This document shows, in pieces, positions 44,642-54,530 of a DNA stretch of 64,000 bases (positions are counted from its first letter, which is position 1; each line of letters starts with the position of its first letter). A program made the position numbers and the translations under genes. This stretch comes from Bathynomus jamesi (taxonomy: Eukaryota > Arthropoda > Malacostraca > Isopoda > Cirolanidae). The notes under the pieces were generated by a model. It did no database searches. It had not been told where the DNA came from and worked only from the letters and a program-made list of their open reading frames with translations. The stretch lies in contig JAJOZX010007488.1 of assembly GCA_023014485.1 (NCBI GenBank), positions 98,501 to 162,500 of the forward strand, given 5' to 3'.

Positions 44642-45640
44642 ATGTATAGGCCAGTGTCTCTTACATCTCATCTCACTAAAATATTTGAAAGAATAGTTAG
44701 ACAGAAAATGTATGACTTTTTGGAAACTCGGAAAAAATTCATTGATAACCAACATGGGCTTCGGTCAGGCAGATCATGCCTATCACAACTAATGGAACAC
44801 TACAAAAACATTATTGATTCACTTGAAAGTAATGAAAACTATGCTGTAATATACACAGACTTTGTCAAAGCGTTCGACAAGTGTGACACTGGAATCATAA
44901 TACATAAACTGAAGCATATGGGAATAACAGGAAAAGTAGGGAAATGGATATATAATTTCCTTAGTGAGCAGCGGCAAGTCGTTACAGTACAAGGAGCATC
45001 TTCATCAGAATCAGAGGTCCTCAGCTCAGTACCACAAGGAACGGTATTAGCTCCACTACTCTTCATAATCATGCTAACTGACATAGATGAGGACGTTACC
45101 AGAGACAGCACAGTAACATCCTTTGTGGATGACACAAAGATCAGTAGAAAAATAAGAAACCCAGAAGATATAGGATCTCTACAAACAGATATGAACAGAA
45201 TTTACAAGTGGACCGAAGAAAACAATATGAAGTTTAACACTGAGAAATTTCAGCTGTTACGGTACGGAAAAAGAGAGAACCTAAAATCCATGGAATATTA
45301 TACCCCAAATGGACAGGAAATTCAGAGAAATTCTAAAGCAAAAGATTTAGGTGTTGTAATGACTGATGATGCGAAATTTGAAACACAAAATAAGATAGCA
45401 GTAAACAGAGTAAAGAGAATAACTGGGCAGATACTGAGAACCTTTAAACGAAGGGATTGGATTCATTGGAATATAATGATTCCTCTACTGAAAACACTGA
45501 TCATACCCAAATTGGAATACTGCTTGGTCCTAACATGCCCACATAAAAAAGAAGACATTAGACAACTAAGGGATTCAGAGAAGCTTCATAACCAAGATCA
45601 AGGGGTGCAAAGAACTAAATTACTGGGAAAAGTTACGTGA
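44642..45640 (+). pseudogene. Reverse transcriptase of LINE family 1 with intact catalytic boxes
   Basis: A 332-codon open frame reads RPVSLTSHLTKIFERIVRQK, NQHGLRSGRSCLSQLMEHYK and AVIYTDFVKAFDKCDTGIII (first aspartate). SSVPQGTVLAPLLFIIMLTD is followed by SFVDDTKISRKIRNPEDIGS (second box with both aspartates), then the thumb NMKFNTEKFQLLRYGKRENL and NSKAKDLGVVMTDDAKFETQ. It is the best RT of this family in the window, but the mariner insertion and later frameshift (45640) separate it from its ends. Confidence 0.92.
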
Positions 45641-45849
45641 ATTAAATTTATATTTACCGGAAAGGAGGAGAGAGAGAGAGAGGCTATTATTTACAATTGG
45701 AAAATAATGGAGAAACTAGTCCCTAATCTTACTCTGATCCCTGTAACTCCCCAAACAAACAGTAGAAAGTAGAAAGGGAAGACTGTCGTGTTCCCAAATT
45801 AAAGGCGAGAGAGGGAACATCCTTAACCCTGAAAGAAAATAGTTTTGTT

Positions 45850-46104
45850 GTGAGAGGACCAAAACTGTTTAATCAGCTGCCCAAAGTCCTAGGGAACACG
45901 AGTGGGGTTGCGGTGGACATCTTCAAAAGAAGATTAGACGCCTGGCTCAGAACAATCCCCGATGACCCCGGAGTACCTGGCTATGGTGAGTTGGAGAGTA
46001 CGAGAAACCAACTCACTACTTCACCAGGCCAACTAGAGAGGAGGGGCGACAAGTTTGACCGTCGTGAAATAAGGAATCATCGCGCGGAACATTTGAAAGG
46101 TTGA
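45850..46104 (+). pseudogene. C-terminal tail of LINE family 1
   Basis: The fragment reads MRGPKLFNQLPKVLGNTSGV, RRLDAWLRTIPDDPGVPGYG and RRGDKFDRREIRNHRAEHLK. It matches 1740-1990 but without the premature stop. Confidence 0.82.
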
Positions 46105-46439
46105 AAGGAATGGTATAAACGTAAATACTAGGCGCTCAAACAGATAAAACAGAACAAGAGATAAAGAATTTAAAGATTCGCTTTTAAGTTTTCACGCTGG
46201 TGAGAACGATTTGTACATTTTTAGTTGTAGGACGGGCGATTTTCCAGCTAAATACTGAATTCGATTAAAGTTTTGAAAGATAAATCAAATAACGTCCAAA
46301 GTTCTGGGGTTCTACTGAGAATTTATGAAAGTAACCGGTCATTCCACGCTGACATTCGTGACATTTGGAGCAGCTGTTTAGTAAACATTGAACTAAAAAG
46401 TATAAGTATGGGATGTAGGACATAACTACTATGAGATAT

Positions 46440-46541
46440 TGCTCTCAGGTACATTTTGGTGCCACTTGTTCTACAATATATTCTGCCTCCGATTCGGCAT
46501 GATGGTCGCAACACTCCGGCGCCAAAATATACCCGAGAGCA
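46440..46541. mobile_element. Inner hairpin 1 (about 100 bp)
   Basis: TGCTCTCAGGTACATTTTGG plus TGCC faces GGCGCCAAAATATACCCGAG plus AGCA. The arms are 24 bp with four mismatches. Confidence 0.7.
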
Positions 46542-46563
46542 TACTTCACAATACCTTATAGCC

Positions 46564-46766
46564 TAGGCTGACCATATTTCCTTGAGACAAAAACGGGACA
46601 TTGGGATGGCAAAAAAGGGACGGGGGTTACGTAATATTCTGTATTCATGAAAAAGTAAGTACATAAACATATTGAGCTTACAATTATTCTTCAGTGACAG
46701 AACCCATACAAAAACCCATACAAAACGGTACTGTCCCGTTCAAAACGGTACGTATGGTCAGCCTAC
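46564..46766. mobile_element. Inner MITE 2 (about 200 bp)
   Basis: TAGGCTGACCATATTTCC faces GGTACGTATGGTCAGCCTAC. The inside has AAAACGGGACA / TACTGTCCCGTT words, also inverted. The style is that of a small DNA-transposon MITE. Confidence 0.68.
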
Positions 46767-46959
46767 AGTTATAGCAGTTCTGTCCAACTTCCCATACTTA
46801 TACTTTTTGTATGTTAAACAATTGTTCAAATGTTGGGACCGTCACCGTGGAATGACCCTAACATCATATTAAATAAAGCAATTTCAACACTAAATTAGAA
46901 GCGATGTGCGTCTTTGAAGGGGTAGAATTTGTAAACTTTTGGTCAGATTTTAATTCGGC

Positions 46960-47490
46960 GGATCTGTTCAGTGAAAATTACGTTCACTTGAAGTTGACTG
47001 TGAAAAAAGTGAGTTGGATATACATGAGAGACGTAGGCAAGACGAAATACAGTAGTTCTTTCTCGCCTGGAAAATGCAACTTGTCGGCCTCAGAGAAACT
47101 TAACGCAAATAGAGGAACGAATAGTTTAAAAGTTGTGTTTTTTAACGCGAGAAGCGTACGAAATAAGTTTAAGGAATTTAAAGCTTTAGTTCATGTTGAA
47201 AATTACGACATTATGCCAATAACTGAATTGTGAAATAAAAGTGCGGATAGAGATGATTCATACGTGAATACTATATTAAAGGCAACAAACTTGTTAACAA
47301 AGATAGAATGGGTAAAATGAGTGGTGGCGTATTCTTATATTGTTGTAAAAATCTTCGTCCAATTCAAAAGACTGTTAATGCTAGTGATTAGCTAGATATA
47401 ATTGTTTCAGAAATTAGCGCAAATAACTTAGTTTTTAATTTTGGGTTTGTATACGGAGGACTGACAAAAGTAAATAGACACCACGATGAT
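46960..47490 (+). pseudogene. LINE endonuclease fragment
   Basis: It reads SLKVVFFNARSVRNKFKEFK then HVENYDIMPITEL (47130-47233), the start of an AP-type LINE endonuclease (N-A-R-S-V-R-N-K...E). It then continues brokenly to a probable FNFGFVYGGLTKVNR region near 47440. No RT follows before 47700. Stops and frame changes make it dead. Confidence 0.65.
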
Positions 47491-47690
47491 TGTCCTCAAG
47501 AACAAATGGAAAAGCTCATCGATGGAATGCCAGAATATGTGTCAGCTTTACATAATGTAAAAGGGAAAGCAACGCGGTTCTTAGTGCGTAATTGGGTACA
47601 CGAGATAAGTGAATGGTGTGAATGAACTCTGAAGTTATTCCTTTCATTATACGTTTTCCTACTTTCCTGTAAATCTTCTTTCACAGCTAT

Positions 47691-49436
47691 TGCTTGTCAG
47701 GAGTGGCTGGCGGAGGAGGGAGAGAGCCTTGTCTGTTCTATACTTTACTATTACTAATATTCCTCCGGTGTGAAAGCTTTACACGTCTATAAGGGTAAGC
47801 GTGGTATCAGTTTTCAGTATTCTTTTTATTTTATTTTTTATTTTTGCTCTGTTTCCCCTCCTCTTGGGCTAGCTTAAAGTGGATCTAGAGGCTGTGTTAG
47901 CCTCTATATCTCTGTCTTTGTCTTCTCTGCTGAAAGGTTGCTTGGATCTTCAAAGGACTCCGAAGTTTCCTATTAACTCTTGTTTATATTTTTATCCTTA
48001 AACCTCCTTTCTTGAGGATGCAATGAAATTCCTTCCTACTTTGATCTCATCTAAATGAATTTTTGAGAACAAATTTTGAAAATTATTTATTCCAACATCT
48101 TTTTTTTTTCAATTGACTTTCGTCTTCACCCGCTTTTGAACTCTGGTTCTCGATACACTCAAAGGGGAGATGATGTAATAGTTTCATTATTCGTAATTAC
48201 ATTTATCTATTTATTCTGTTTATACAGTACGAGGAACGTATAATGGATGCAACAAAAATAAATGGTCAAACATGACTCGGTTTAATGATTTCTTACACAT
48301 ATAGCATAGAACTGCTATTTACAAACAAGTTTTAAGATTTGTTCTCAAAATGACGTTATTTGATAAATCTTTTTAGATACTACAGAATATTGTGATTAAA
48401 GTAAGTTGAAAGGGAGAAAAAAGGTGTAAAAATAAGTACGAATGTGATGGTTAAAAACAATGGATGCTCTATGAAATAACTAAAAAAACTGGAAAGTAGA
48501 TATGATGATGATAATAATAATAATAATAATAATATTGAAAGTAATCGCTGTTATATCGAGTCTCATTTGAAGAAGCGGGACACAATACAGAGCATTCACA
48601 AATTACAGGTTAATTGTATATGTATGATATCAAGGACGTGTCTCCGTTATTTGGGAACACCGTGCATGCATAATGCATGAGGGAATTAGTTCAGAAATTA
48701 GCCTGCAAAAATTCTGATTAATTTGTAAAGAAAGACGCAAAAGGGAATCTGAAACATTTTAAGGGATTTAGATCCGCTTTTAAAAGTTGCAAAAGAAAGT
48801 TCCCTAAATTTGTCTCTAAACTTTATCAAAGTTAGTTAATTAGAAGTTAATTAAAAGAATAGGCTACAGAAAGACGCTTTCTACTTGTTGGTGAACGAGT
48901 ACTGAATGAGCAGACTTTTTCCCCTTTTCTTTAGCAAGTTACTTCCTATGTGGAATTCTCTTCCCTCCAAACAATATTCATTTACTAAAGGTTCGCAAAA
49001 CGTTTGAAGACGTTTCATAAGACTTTATTAACGCTTCGGAGACCTACTTTTGTTCGCTGTTACCAATAATATAGGAACGGTGGGTTAACTAACAGACTTA
49101 AACATTTAATTAATTCTGGATGGTCCATTGTTCATTCATTTGCTTCAAGTTTATATAAATTACGAGTTTAATCTATTTGACTTGCCATCGTCCAATGTTA
49201 TTTATTAGTTTCATTTAAACAATTATAAGAGCTGCGCAGAGCTAATATTTCAGACAGTTTTGGCGTACTTGGATTATATGGCGATACAACTTCAAATCAC
49301 TTTTAAAATGATTTCGAAGTTTTTAGTAAAGTCCACAACCAGTGATCATCGATAATTCAAATATAAGAATGATGTGAACTAGATTTTTAATGTATTTTAA
49401 TGAAGCTGATATAGGAATTTTCAGTGTTGATTATAA
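47691..49436. other. No gene recognised; (AAT)n
   Basis: AT-rich sequence with a short (AAT)n at 48510-48534 and poly(T/A) runs. No coding signal or paired ends. Confidence 0.5.
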
Positions 49437-49439
49437 TTT

Positions 49440-49585
49440 TTTTTTTCTTTTAGGTATGGGATGGCTGCGAAATTAACAATAGACGAGAGGGTGAGCTTGG
49501 TTTTAATGTACAAATCGATGAATCGGTACAGAATTTAAATTCTGTACCGATTCATCGATTTGTTGTACCTGGTATTCTATGCATT
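49440..49585. mobile_element. Fragment of palindromic mariner MITE (5' transposase end)
   Basis: It reads GGGATGGCTGCGAAATTAAC then AATAGACGAGAGGGTGAGCT ([16 protein letters not shown]), then a perfect hairpin AAATCGATGAATCGGTACAG/AATTTAAATT. It matches the arm of the MITE at 11557-11887, but the outer ends are missing. Confidence 0.8.
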
Positions 49586-49611
49586 AATTGCATATATTAT
49601 ATATATATATA

Positions 49612-50341
49612 CAGGGTGTCCGAGAATTATCTGTACAACTTTTGGCTGTTATTAAAAGTCAACCATGAAGTGTAGAAATTCCAGTGTTGTCCCATTTTAC
49701 AGAGAATCTCATTAAGTTTTTTATGATACCAAGTTTTGACAAGTTTTTTAGAAATTCCAGTGTGTCCGAACATTATCTGTACAATTTCATCTTTTAATAA
49801 AATTCTTGAAACACACGTAAAATTCTTAAACAAGATTATTTAGAATCTGTATTTTCAAAAGTTTCTTTTATTAAAGTAACGTTGTTACAAACATTCGATA
49901 TGTGCACCATCAGGTGCATAAACACAGACATTGATGATTTAAAAGCAAGAATCACAGCTGCTATTGAGCGAGTTGATGTGGATATGCTGCAGCGTACATG
50001 GCAACATTTGGATTATCGATTGGATGTTTTGCGAATCACTGATGGTGCACATATCGAATGTTTGTAACAACGTTACTTTAATAAAAGAAACCTTTGAAAA
50101 TACAGATTCAAAATAATCTTGTTTAAGAATTTTATGTGTATTATCAAGAATTTTATTAAAAGATGAAATTGTACAGATAATTTTCGGACACACTGGAATT
50201 TCTAAAAAACTTGTCAAAACTTGGTATCAGAAAAAACTTAATGAGATTCTCTGTAAAATGGGACAACACTGGAATTTCTACACTTCATGATTGACTTTTA
50301 ATAACAGCCAAAAGTTGTACAAATAATTCTCGGACACCCTG
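49612..50341. mobile_element. IR/DR mariner fold-back element
   Basis: The ends are CAGGGTGTCCGAGAATTATC and its complement. The left arm (49612-49914) is an inverted copy of the right end (50041-50341), including the transposase stop region. Each arm holds two copies of the word GTGTCCGARMATTATCTGTAC-type, at the tip and about 145 bases inside (49612 and 49760 on the left). It is related to 16492-17064. Confidence 0.92.
49930..50067 (+). pseudogene. Transposase C-terminal fragment
   Basis: It reads DIDDLKARITAAIERVDVDM, LQRTWQHLDYRLDVLRITDG and AHIECL, almost identical to 16648-16791. No catalytic residue remains. Confidence 0.8.
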
Positions 50342-50390
50342 TATATATATCGTAATGTGTGCGCGTAAAATATCATACATGAACACGTAT

Positions 50391-50466
50391 TGCTCTCACC
50401 AGGGGTCGAACCCACCAACTCAAGAACAGAAGGTGAGGGCGATACTTACTACACTACAACGGGCTA
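50391..50466 (-). mobile_element. tRNA-like SINE head, minus strand
   Basis: The minus strand has a box A-like TAGTGTAGTAAGTATCG and box B GGTTCGACCCC. A second truncated piece with GGGTTCGAACCC lies at 50618-50690, and both are preceded by ATATCATRCATGAAYACG. It is a SINE, not a gene: the acceptor ends do not pair. Confidence 0.6.
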
Positions 50467-51160
50467 AAAGTTAACAACCTGTCGTACATTTAAACAACTG
50501 AGGAAACGCAAACGCTTTCGTGTCCAAAGGAATTTTACGTGTTAACCCTCCCGCACTCGAGGCTAATGACCAACCTTTTTTTTCAAATTATCTGATGCAA
50601 CGCTGGTTCCCATAAATGGAATATCATGCATGAATACGCACGATTTTGCATTTTCTCGGTGGGTTCGAACCCGATTGGAGGCAGGTTTTGGATATTATAA
50701 TATATTATATATATATATATATACAGTATATATATACAGTATATATATATATTAAGGTAAGTTGATTTTGGAACTGTGATCTTGGACTAGTCTAGATAGA
50801 AAGGTATTAATGTAAAAAAACGTTGCACCAACTCATATTTGTTAAAATTATTGTATTTTTTGAGGATTGTTAATTATTTTTAAGTTGTAAAATTGCCGAA
50901 TTTTACGCATAAAATCGCGCGCGCGGCATTCGCGCAATGTAAACAAACAAAATATCGGACCTTATTTCATCAAAATAATCAATTAAAATTCGGCTTTTTT
51001 AAGAAAACGATGCTTGAAACTTATTGTAAATGCATTATAGATGTTTATTAGTGTATTATTTTGTATTTTTTAATGATATTTACCTATAAAATGTGTATTA
51101 AATTAAGTTATTTTATGATGCGTTCATTTAATTGTGTTTATCTTCAGATATTTCATAAAA

Positions 51161-51637
51161 ATGGGTAAAAAACGGAAGTCTGTAGTGTTAACTCGAAGTG
51201 ATAGTGCCAAAAAATTCAGTGGCCAGCCTTCCCCTTTGGATAAAACAGAGCCTCCTACCCTCCGCCAAGTTATTCAGTACAGTTATTTCCTCCAAAACAG
51301 CCACCCGGACTTGAAAGACTATGATATTGCTAAAATGATAGCAAAGGATGTGATTGAGATCTGGCAGGCAGTGAACCCGCCGCTGCCCCTGGATGAGGAA
51401 TATTATGTAGTGAAATTGGTGGATAAAGTGTGCTTCAAGAAAGCAAAAGAGATAAACAGGAAATCTCTTTCTACAGTCCAGGAGCAGAATCTGGAGGAAA
51501 AGCTGGATAAACTTTTTGACATTTCTGCTTGCACCTGTAAGCTACCTGTTCGTCCCTGTGATGACAATGCTGTGAAGTGCAAGAAAGAAAATTGTCAAAC
51601 ACAGCACATAATCTGCACTTGTCCTCCCAGTAAGAAG
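51161..51637 (+). pseudogene. Exon 1 of the TTAA element gene (Cys-rich N-terminal part)
   Basis: Starts at ATG 51161 (MGKKRKSVVLTRSDSAKKFS); an upstream TTTATCTTCAG could be a 5' UTR splice acceptor. 159 codons end at AAG before GTAATG (donor at 51638). Contents: a basic N-terminus, a helical part (PTLRQVIQYSYFLQNSHPDL, DVIEIWQAVNPPLPLDEEYY, EQNLEEKLDKLFDIS), then a cysteine cluster (CTCKLPVRPCDDNAVKCKKE, NC, HIICTCP) that could bind zinc. The layout matches the N-terminal part of the uncharacterised family (a K-LFDI stretch followed by Cys pairs). No function is known to me. The next 40 bases are the scar of a deletion. Confidence 0.78.
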
Positions 51638-51675
51638 GTAATGCTATTATTTTTTTAACTTTTAACTGGCCTAAC

Positions 51676-52355
51676 TTAGTGCGATTGAGCGGAAATTGCA
51701 CACCATTGGCTGTTCACTCCAGCAGAATGAGCTTCCTTTCAGAGCTGTTTTGAAGCATCTTGATGGCAATACCAAAAGTCCCACTGCTTTCACTGGTCCG
51801 CTGGGAAAACTGTGAAATTGACTACCAAGATCTGCCACAAGTGGAATTCACCAAACTCAGTGGCGCCCTGGATGACATGGAATTTGCTGAGGAGACACTG
51901 AATGATCTCAGTAGCGACCAGAGGCTTCTTTTGGAGTATGTGCTTGGAATTTCCAGGGGCAAAGTCAACCCAAGATTTGCTGCCTGGAAAATTGGACCAT
52001 TAAACCATGCAAGATGGTTGACTTTGGCAATTAGATTGATGTGTCTGTGGACCAGAGGTGCTTACCCTCCAGAACTACAGGATAAGCTTTACCAGGCCAT
52101 CAAGTTCATTGTGGAAGTGTATGCAGTCAGTTGGTTTGAGATCAAAAGGGACAGCAAGTTCCACAATCAGCAGCTGTACATCTTCAACATGATCCAGAGG
52201 ATCAAGCAGCAGTCTGAAGAAATCCAGGGTGTTGCTTTCAAGAACCTGAAGTACAATGCTTTTGCCTTGCTGCCCGAGAATGTGCTGTACTCCATGATGA
52301 AGTCTGATGACTTGGAAGTGAGAGAAGCTGCTCTCAAGAAAATTCTGTCCATCAG
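51676..52355 (+). pseudogene. Exon 2 of the TTAA element gene (conserved C-terminal domain)
   Basis: A first frame reads KLHTIGCSLQQNELPFRAVL and KHLDGNTKSPTAFTGPLGK, then hits a stop. A one-base shift leads to NCEIDYQDLPQVEFTKLSGA and LSSDQRLLLEYVLGISRGKV. The family signature GPLNHARWLTLAIRLMCLWT follows, then FIVEVYAVSWFEIKRDSKFH and YNAFALLPENVLYSMMKSDD. It ends LKKILSIR at donor GTAAGC (52356). Relatives, as I recall them, carry a long central region with conserved Asp and Cys-His-His residues between exon 1 and KLHTIGC. None of it is here, so the copy is internally deleted as well as frameshifted. Confidence 0.8.
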
Positions 52356-52428
52356 GTAAGCATTTATTAATTTAAAAAAATGTGAAATTTTTTTTTTATT
52401 ATGGGGATTTATTTAATAAAAAAAAGGC

Positions 52429-52567
52429 CCGAGTTCTATAAATCCCCATAATCGAATTTTTTTTCATATTTTTTATCCCAATTACCCCCTCCCCTCTGAT
52501 AATGGAAATAATCTTACCTTCTTTCTGAAAAAAAAATTCGATTATGGGGATTTATACTGTAGAACTC

Positions 52568-52569
<2 letters not shown>
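52429..52569. mobile_element. MITE-like inverted repeat inside the second intron
   Basis: CCGAGTTCTATAAATCCCCA plus TAATCGAATTTTTTTTC faces its complement, which has five extra bases (CAGTA) in the right arm. A further ATTATGGGGATTTAT copy lies just outside at 52397. The insert is within the intron 52356-52672, so it would be spliced out. Confidence 0.75.
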
Positions 52570-52605
<36 letters not shown>

Positions 52606-52672
52606 GCAATTCTGAGACTATAGGGATTAAATCTTACTGGAATAAAAAATAAGTTAATTATTATTCTTTCAG

Positions 52673-53038
52673 AAGTGGGAAGCCAGCCAAGAAGCGGCTG
52701 AAGAAGATCACAGCCATCAACATTGAAGCTACCCACTGGTCAGAACTAATCAACCTTTCTCAAAGTGGCATCTGTGAACCTGCTCTCACAGAAGACTTTT
52801 CTGACCAGGAGCTTCAAGAAGCATTGCTGATGGCACCAAGCTGGAGCTGCCTGATCTGCCTTCACATTCTCAGAGTGTTGAAAGGGCCGTGAAGCTGACA
52901 TCTGAAGCTTCCCATACTGTTTATGGACTCGAATCAAGGCACAAACACATTCTGGCCAAAGCCCTAAGCCGCCAGATGAGGCCTTCCTTTGCTTCTAAGG
53001 GCTCTTACAGTGAAAATTATGATGATCTTGGGATCTAA
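52673..53038 (+). pseudogene. Exon 3 of the TTAA element gene (C-terminus)
   Basis: The acceptor TTATTATTCTTTCAG ends at 52672, and the split codon AG|A keeps the frame from exon 2. It reads SGKPAKKRLKKITAINIEAT, HWSELINLSQSGICEPALTE and DFSDQELQEAL. A one-base shift near 52832 then leads to LELPDLPSHSQSVERAVKLT, SEASHTVYGLESRHKHILAK and SFASKGSYSENYDDLGI with a stop at 53036. The SxSxxVERxVKLxxEAS stretch is the recurring C-terminal mark of the family. AATAAA follows 44 bases after the stop. Two frameshifts in total show decay or read errors. Confidence 0.8.
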
Positions 53039-53081
53039 ATGTGTCTATTTGACTCTGTACATGTTTTTTTTTACTTTTTTC

Positions 53082-53087
53082 AATAAA
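53082..53087 (+). terminator. Polyadenylation signal of the TTAA element gene
   Basis: AATAAA, 44 bases after the stop codon and inside the element. Confidence 0.7.
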
Positions 53088-53334
53088 ATTGTAACTTTCT
53101 TAAGGATTTTTTTATGAAAATAGCATGATTTTTTTCGGCCAAAAATTGCGAAAATGCTGTATTTTTCGGTACGATTTTTGACGATTTTTGAAACGGTTTT
53201 CCTCAGAAACGGTTAAAGCTAGGGATCTGAAATTTTTTGTCAGTTATTATCATATTAAGCCCTGACTATTTCGACTAGTCCAAAGTCGATATCTAAAAAA
53301 AATGCGGAAAATCAGCCTACCTTAATATATATTT

Positions 53335-53365
<31 letters not shown>

Positions 53366-53428
53366 TATATATAGGAGGTCCGGTGCTAGTGTCTCCGAGC
53401 AACTAATACAATGAGCAAACCAACATAT

Positions 53429-54216
53429 TAGTGATGTACCGATTCCAAAATTTAACCGATGCCGATTCTTTGTCTATATTTAAAAAAATCAATTCCCTTC
53501 ATAAACTTCACTAATCTAATGTGAAAACGTTCAATTTTTATATTTTTACATTTCGAATTTGTTTAAATGATTTTCCTTAAGTCACTCCACATAGCCAAAT
53601 ATACAGCACCAAAATTTGTTACTCATATACCGTAGCTAAAATGATGTTAAAAAGTTTTATTATTTTAGTTTCATAAATTAATACCAATATTTAAAGTAAT
53701 TGTTTTCTTGTATTCAAGGTATTTTCTTTCTTTAACAATGTCAACAACAACAAAATTTTTCATTAAAATTTCAGGTCCTTGCTGGACAGTTTGAATAAAA
53801 ATAATGGATATATAATTTGGGTTCATAAAATTATTAAAATATTTAAAACAAAGTCAACATAATAAGATGTTTTAATATATTAATTATAAAGTACAACTTA
53901 ATAAAGAATTATTATTATTATTGTTAATATGGAGTAGGAGATTACAAAAGTTTATAATATTTAGAGATTAGCTTGTTAGAGAAAATGTAAATTTATGGGC
54001 ACCTGAACTTATTAATCTTTGCCATTTTCGTGAATGTAAAATATTTTTATATAATTACACTTTGAAATGAATATAAATTACCATAAATAGTGTTTCTTGT
54101 CTTAAATTTTCTATAAATATACATTTTGCTTTGTAATGAAATTTTTAAGTTTCGAAGAATCGGTGAGGGAATCGGCTAAATTTGACCGATGTCGATGCCG
54201 ATTAATCGATACACCA

Positions 54217-54219
<3 letters not shown>
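53429..54219. mobile_element. Probable hAT-type non-autonomous element
   Basis: The left tip TAGTGATGTACCGATTCC and the right tip, read on the other strand as TAGTGGTGTATCGATTAATC, are similar. GATGCCGAT words follow inside both. This tip style (TAGNGGTGTNCCGATTAATCGG) is common in hAT MITEs. A clean 8-bp duplication is not visible because AT-rich repeats flank both sides. The inside is AT-rich and non-coding. Confidence 0.65.
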
Positions 54220-54273
<54 letters not shown>

Positions 54274-54275
54274 GT
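54220..54275. repeat. (AT)n(AC)n microsatellite
   Basis: TA repeats pass into CA repeats right after the hAT-like end. Confidence 0.95.
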
Positions 54276-54530
54276 ATATTCATACACACACGTATATTAA
54301 TACTTCGGTATAAAGAAACCTGCTTTCACAAAGTTTGGGAATTATTTACTCTTTCTGTGAGGCAAAGACTTAGGAACAGGGGGGCCAGAGGGGCATTGGC
54401 CCACCCATTTTTCAACTCTAAAATGAAATTCAGTTCAACTTAAAATAATGAGTAGTTAATTAACTTTTGCATAGCTCATATTATGTTAATAACTAGTTAT
54501 AATAAAATAGGTAGTCCAGCATATACAGTA

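Larger units (their letters stand above)
43290..46110 (+). mobile_element. LINE family 1, copy with mariner insertion
   Basis: The second long copy of the element at 1-1985. It runs from the linker (MRSLFRKRKRVTAKLSNCKD, 43331) to the tail (GDKFDRREIRNHRAEHLKG, 46104). A 675-bp mariner sits at 43937-44611 at a TA within the RT entry region. Removing it makes the flanks continuous with 541-570 of copy A. The 5' side starts abruptly after AT-rich sequence. Confidence 0.93.
46331..46862. mobile_element. Fold-back element with about 90-bp inverted ends
   Basis: The left end GTAACCGGTCATTCCACGCT... and the right end, read on the other strand as GTTAGGGTCATTCCACGGTG..., align over about 90 bases, including TAAAAAGTATAAGTATGGGA-like text. 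Two further inverted pairs lie inside (46440-46541 and 46564-46766). Confidence 0.75.
50752..53325 (+). mobile_element. TTAA-flanked DNA transposon with an unnamed spliced gene
   Basis: TTAA lies at both ends (50752-50755, 53322-53325). The terminal inverted repeats are GGTAAGTTGATTTT (50756-50769) and AAAATCAGCCTACC (53308-53321), 12 of 14 matching. A subterminal inverted word TTGGACTAGTC occurs at 50782-50792 and reversed at 53273-53283. The interior holds a gene with good splice sites and a poly(A) signal (AATAAA, 53082). TTAA duplication is known for piggyBac and Kolobok-type elements, but the tips are not the CCC of piggyBac. The protein is of a family I remember only as uncharacterised in arthropods and cnidarians. 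Confidence 0.82.
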
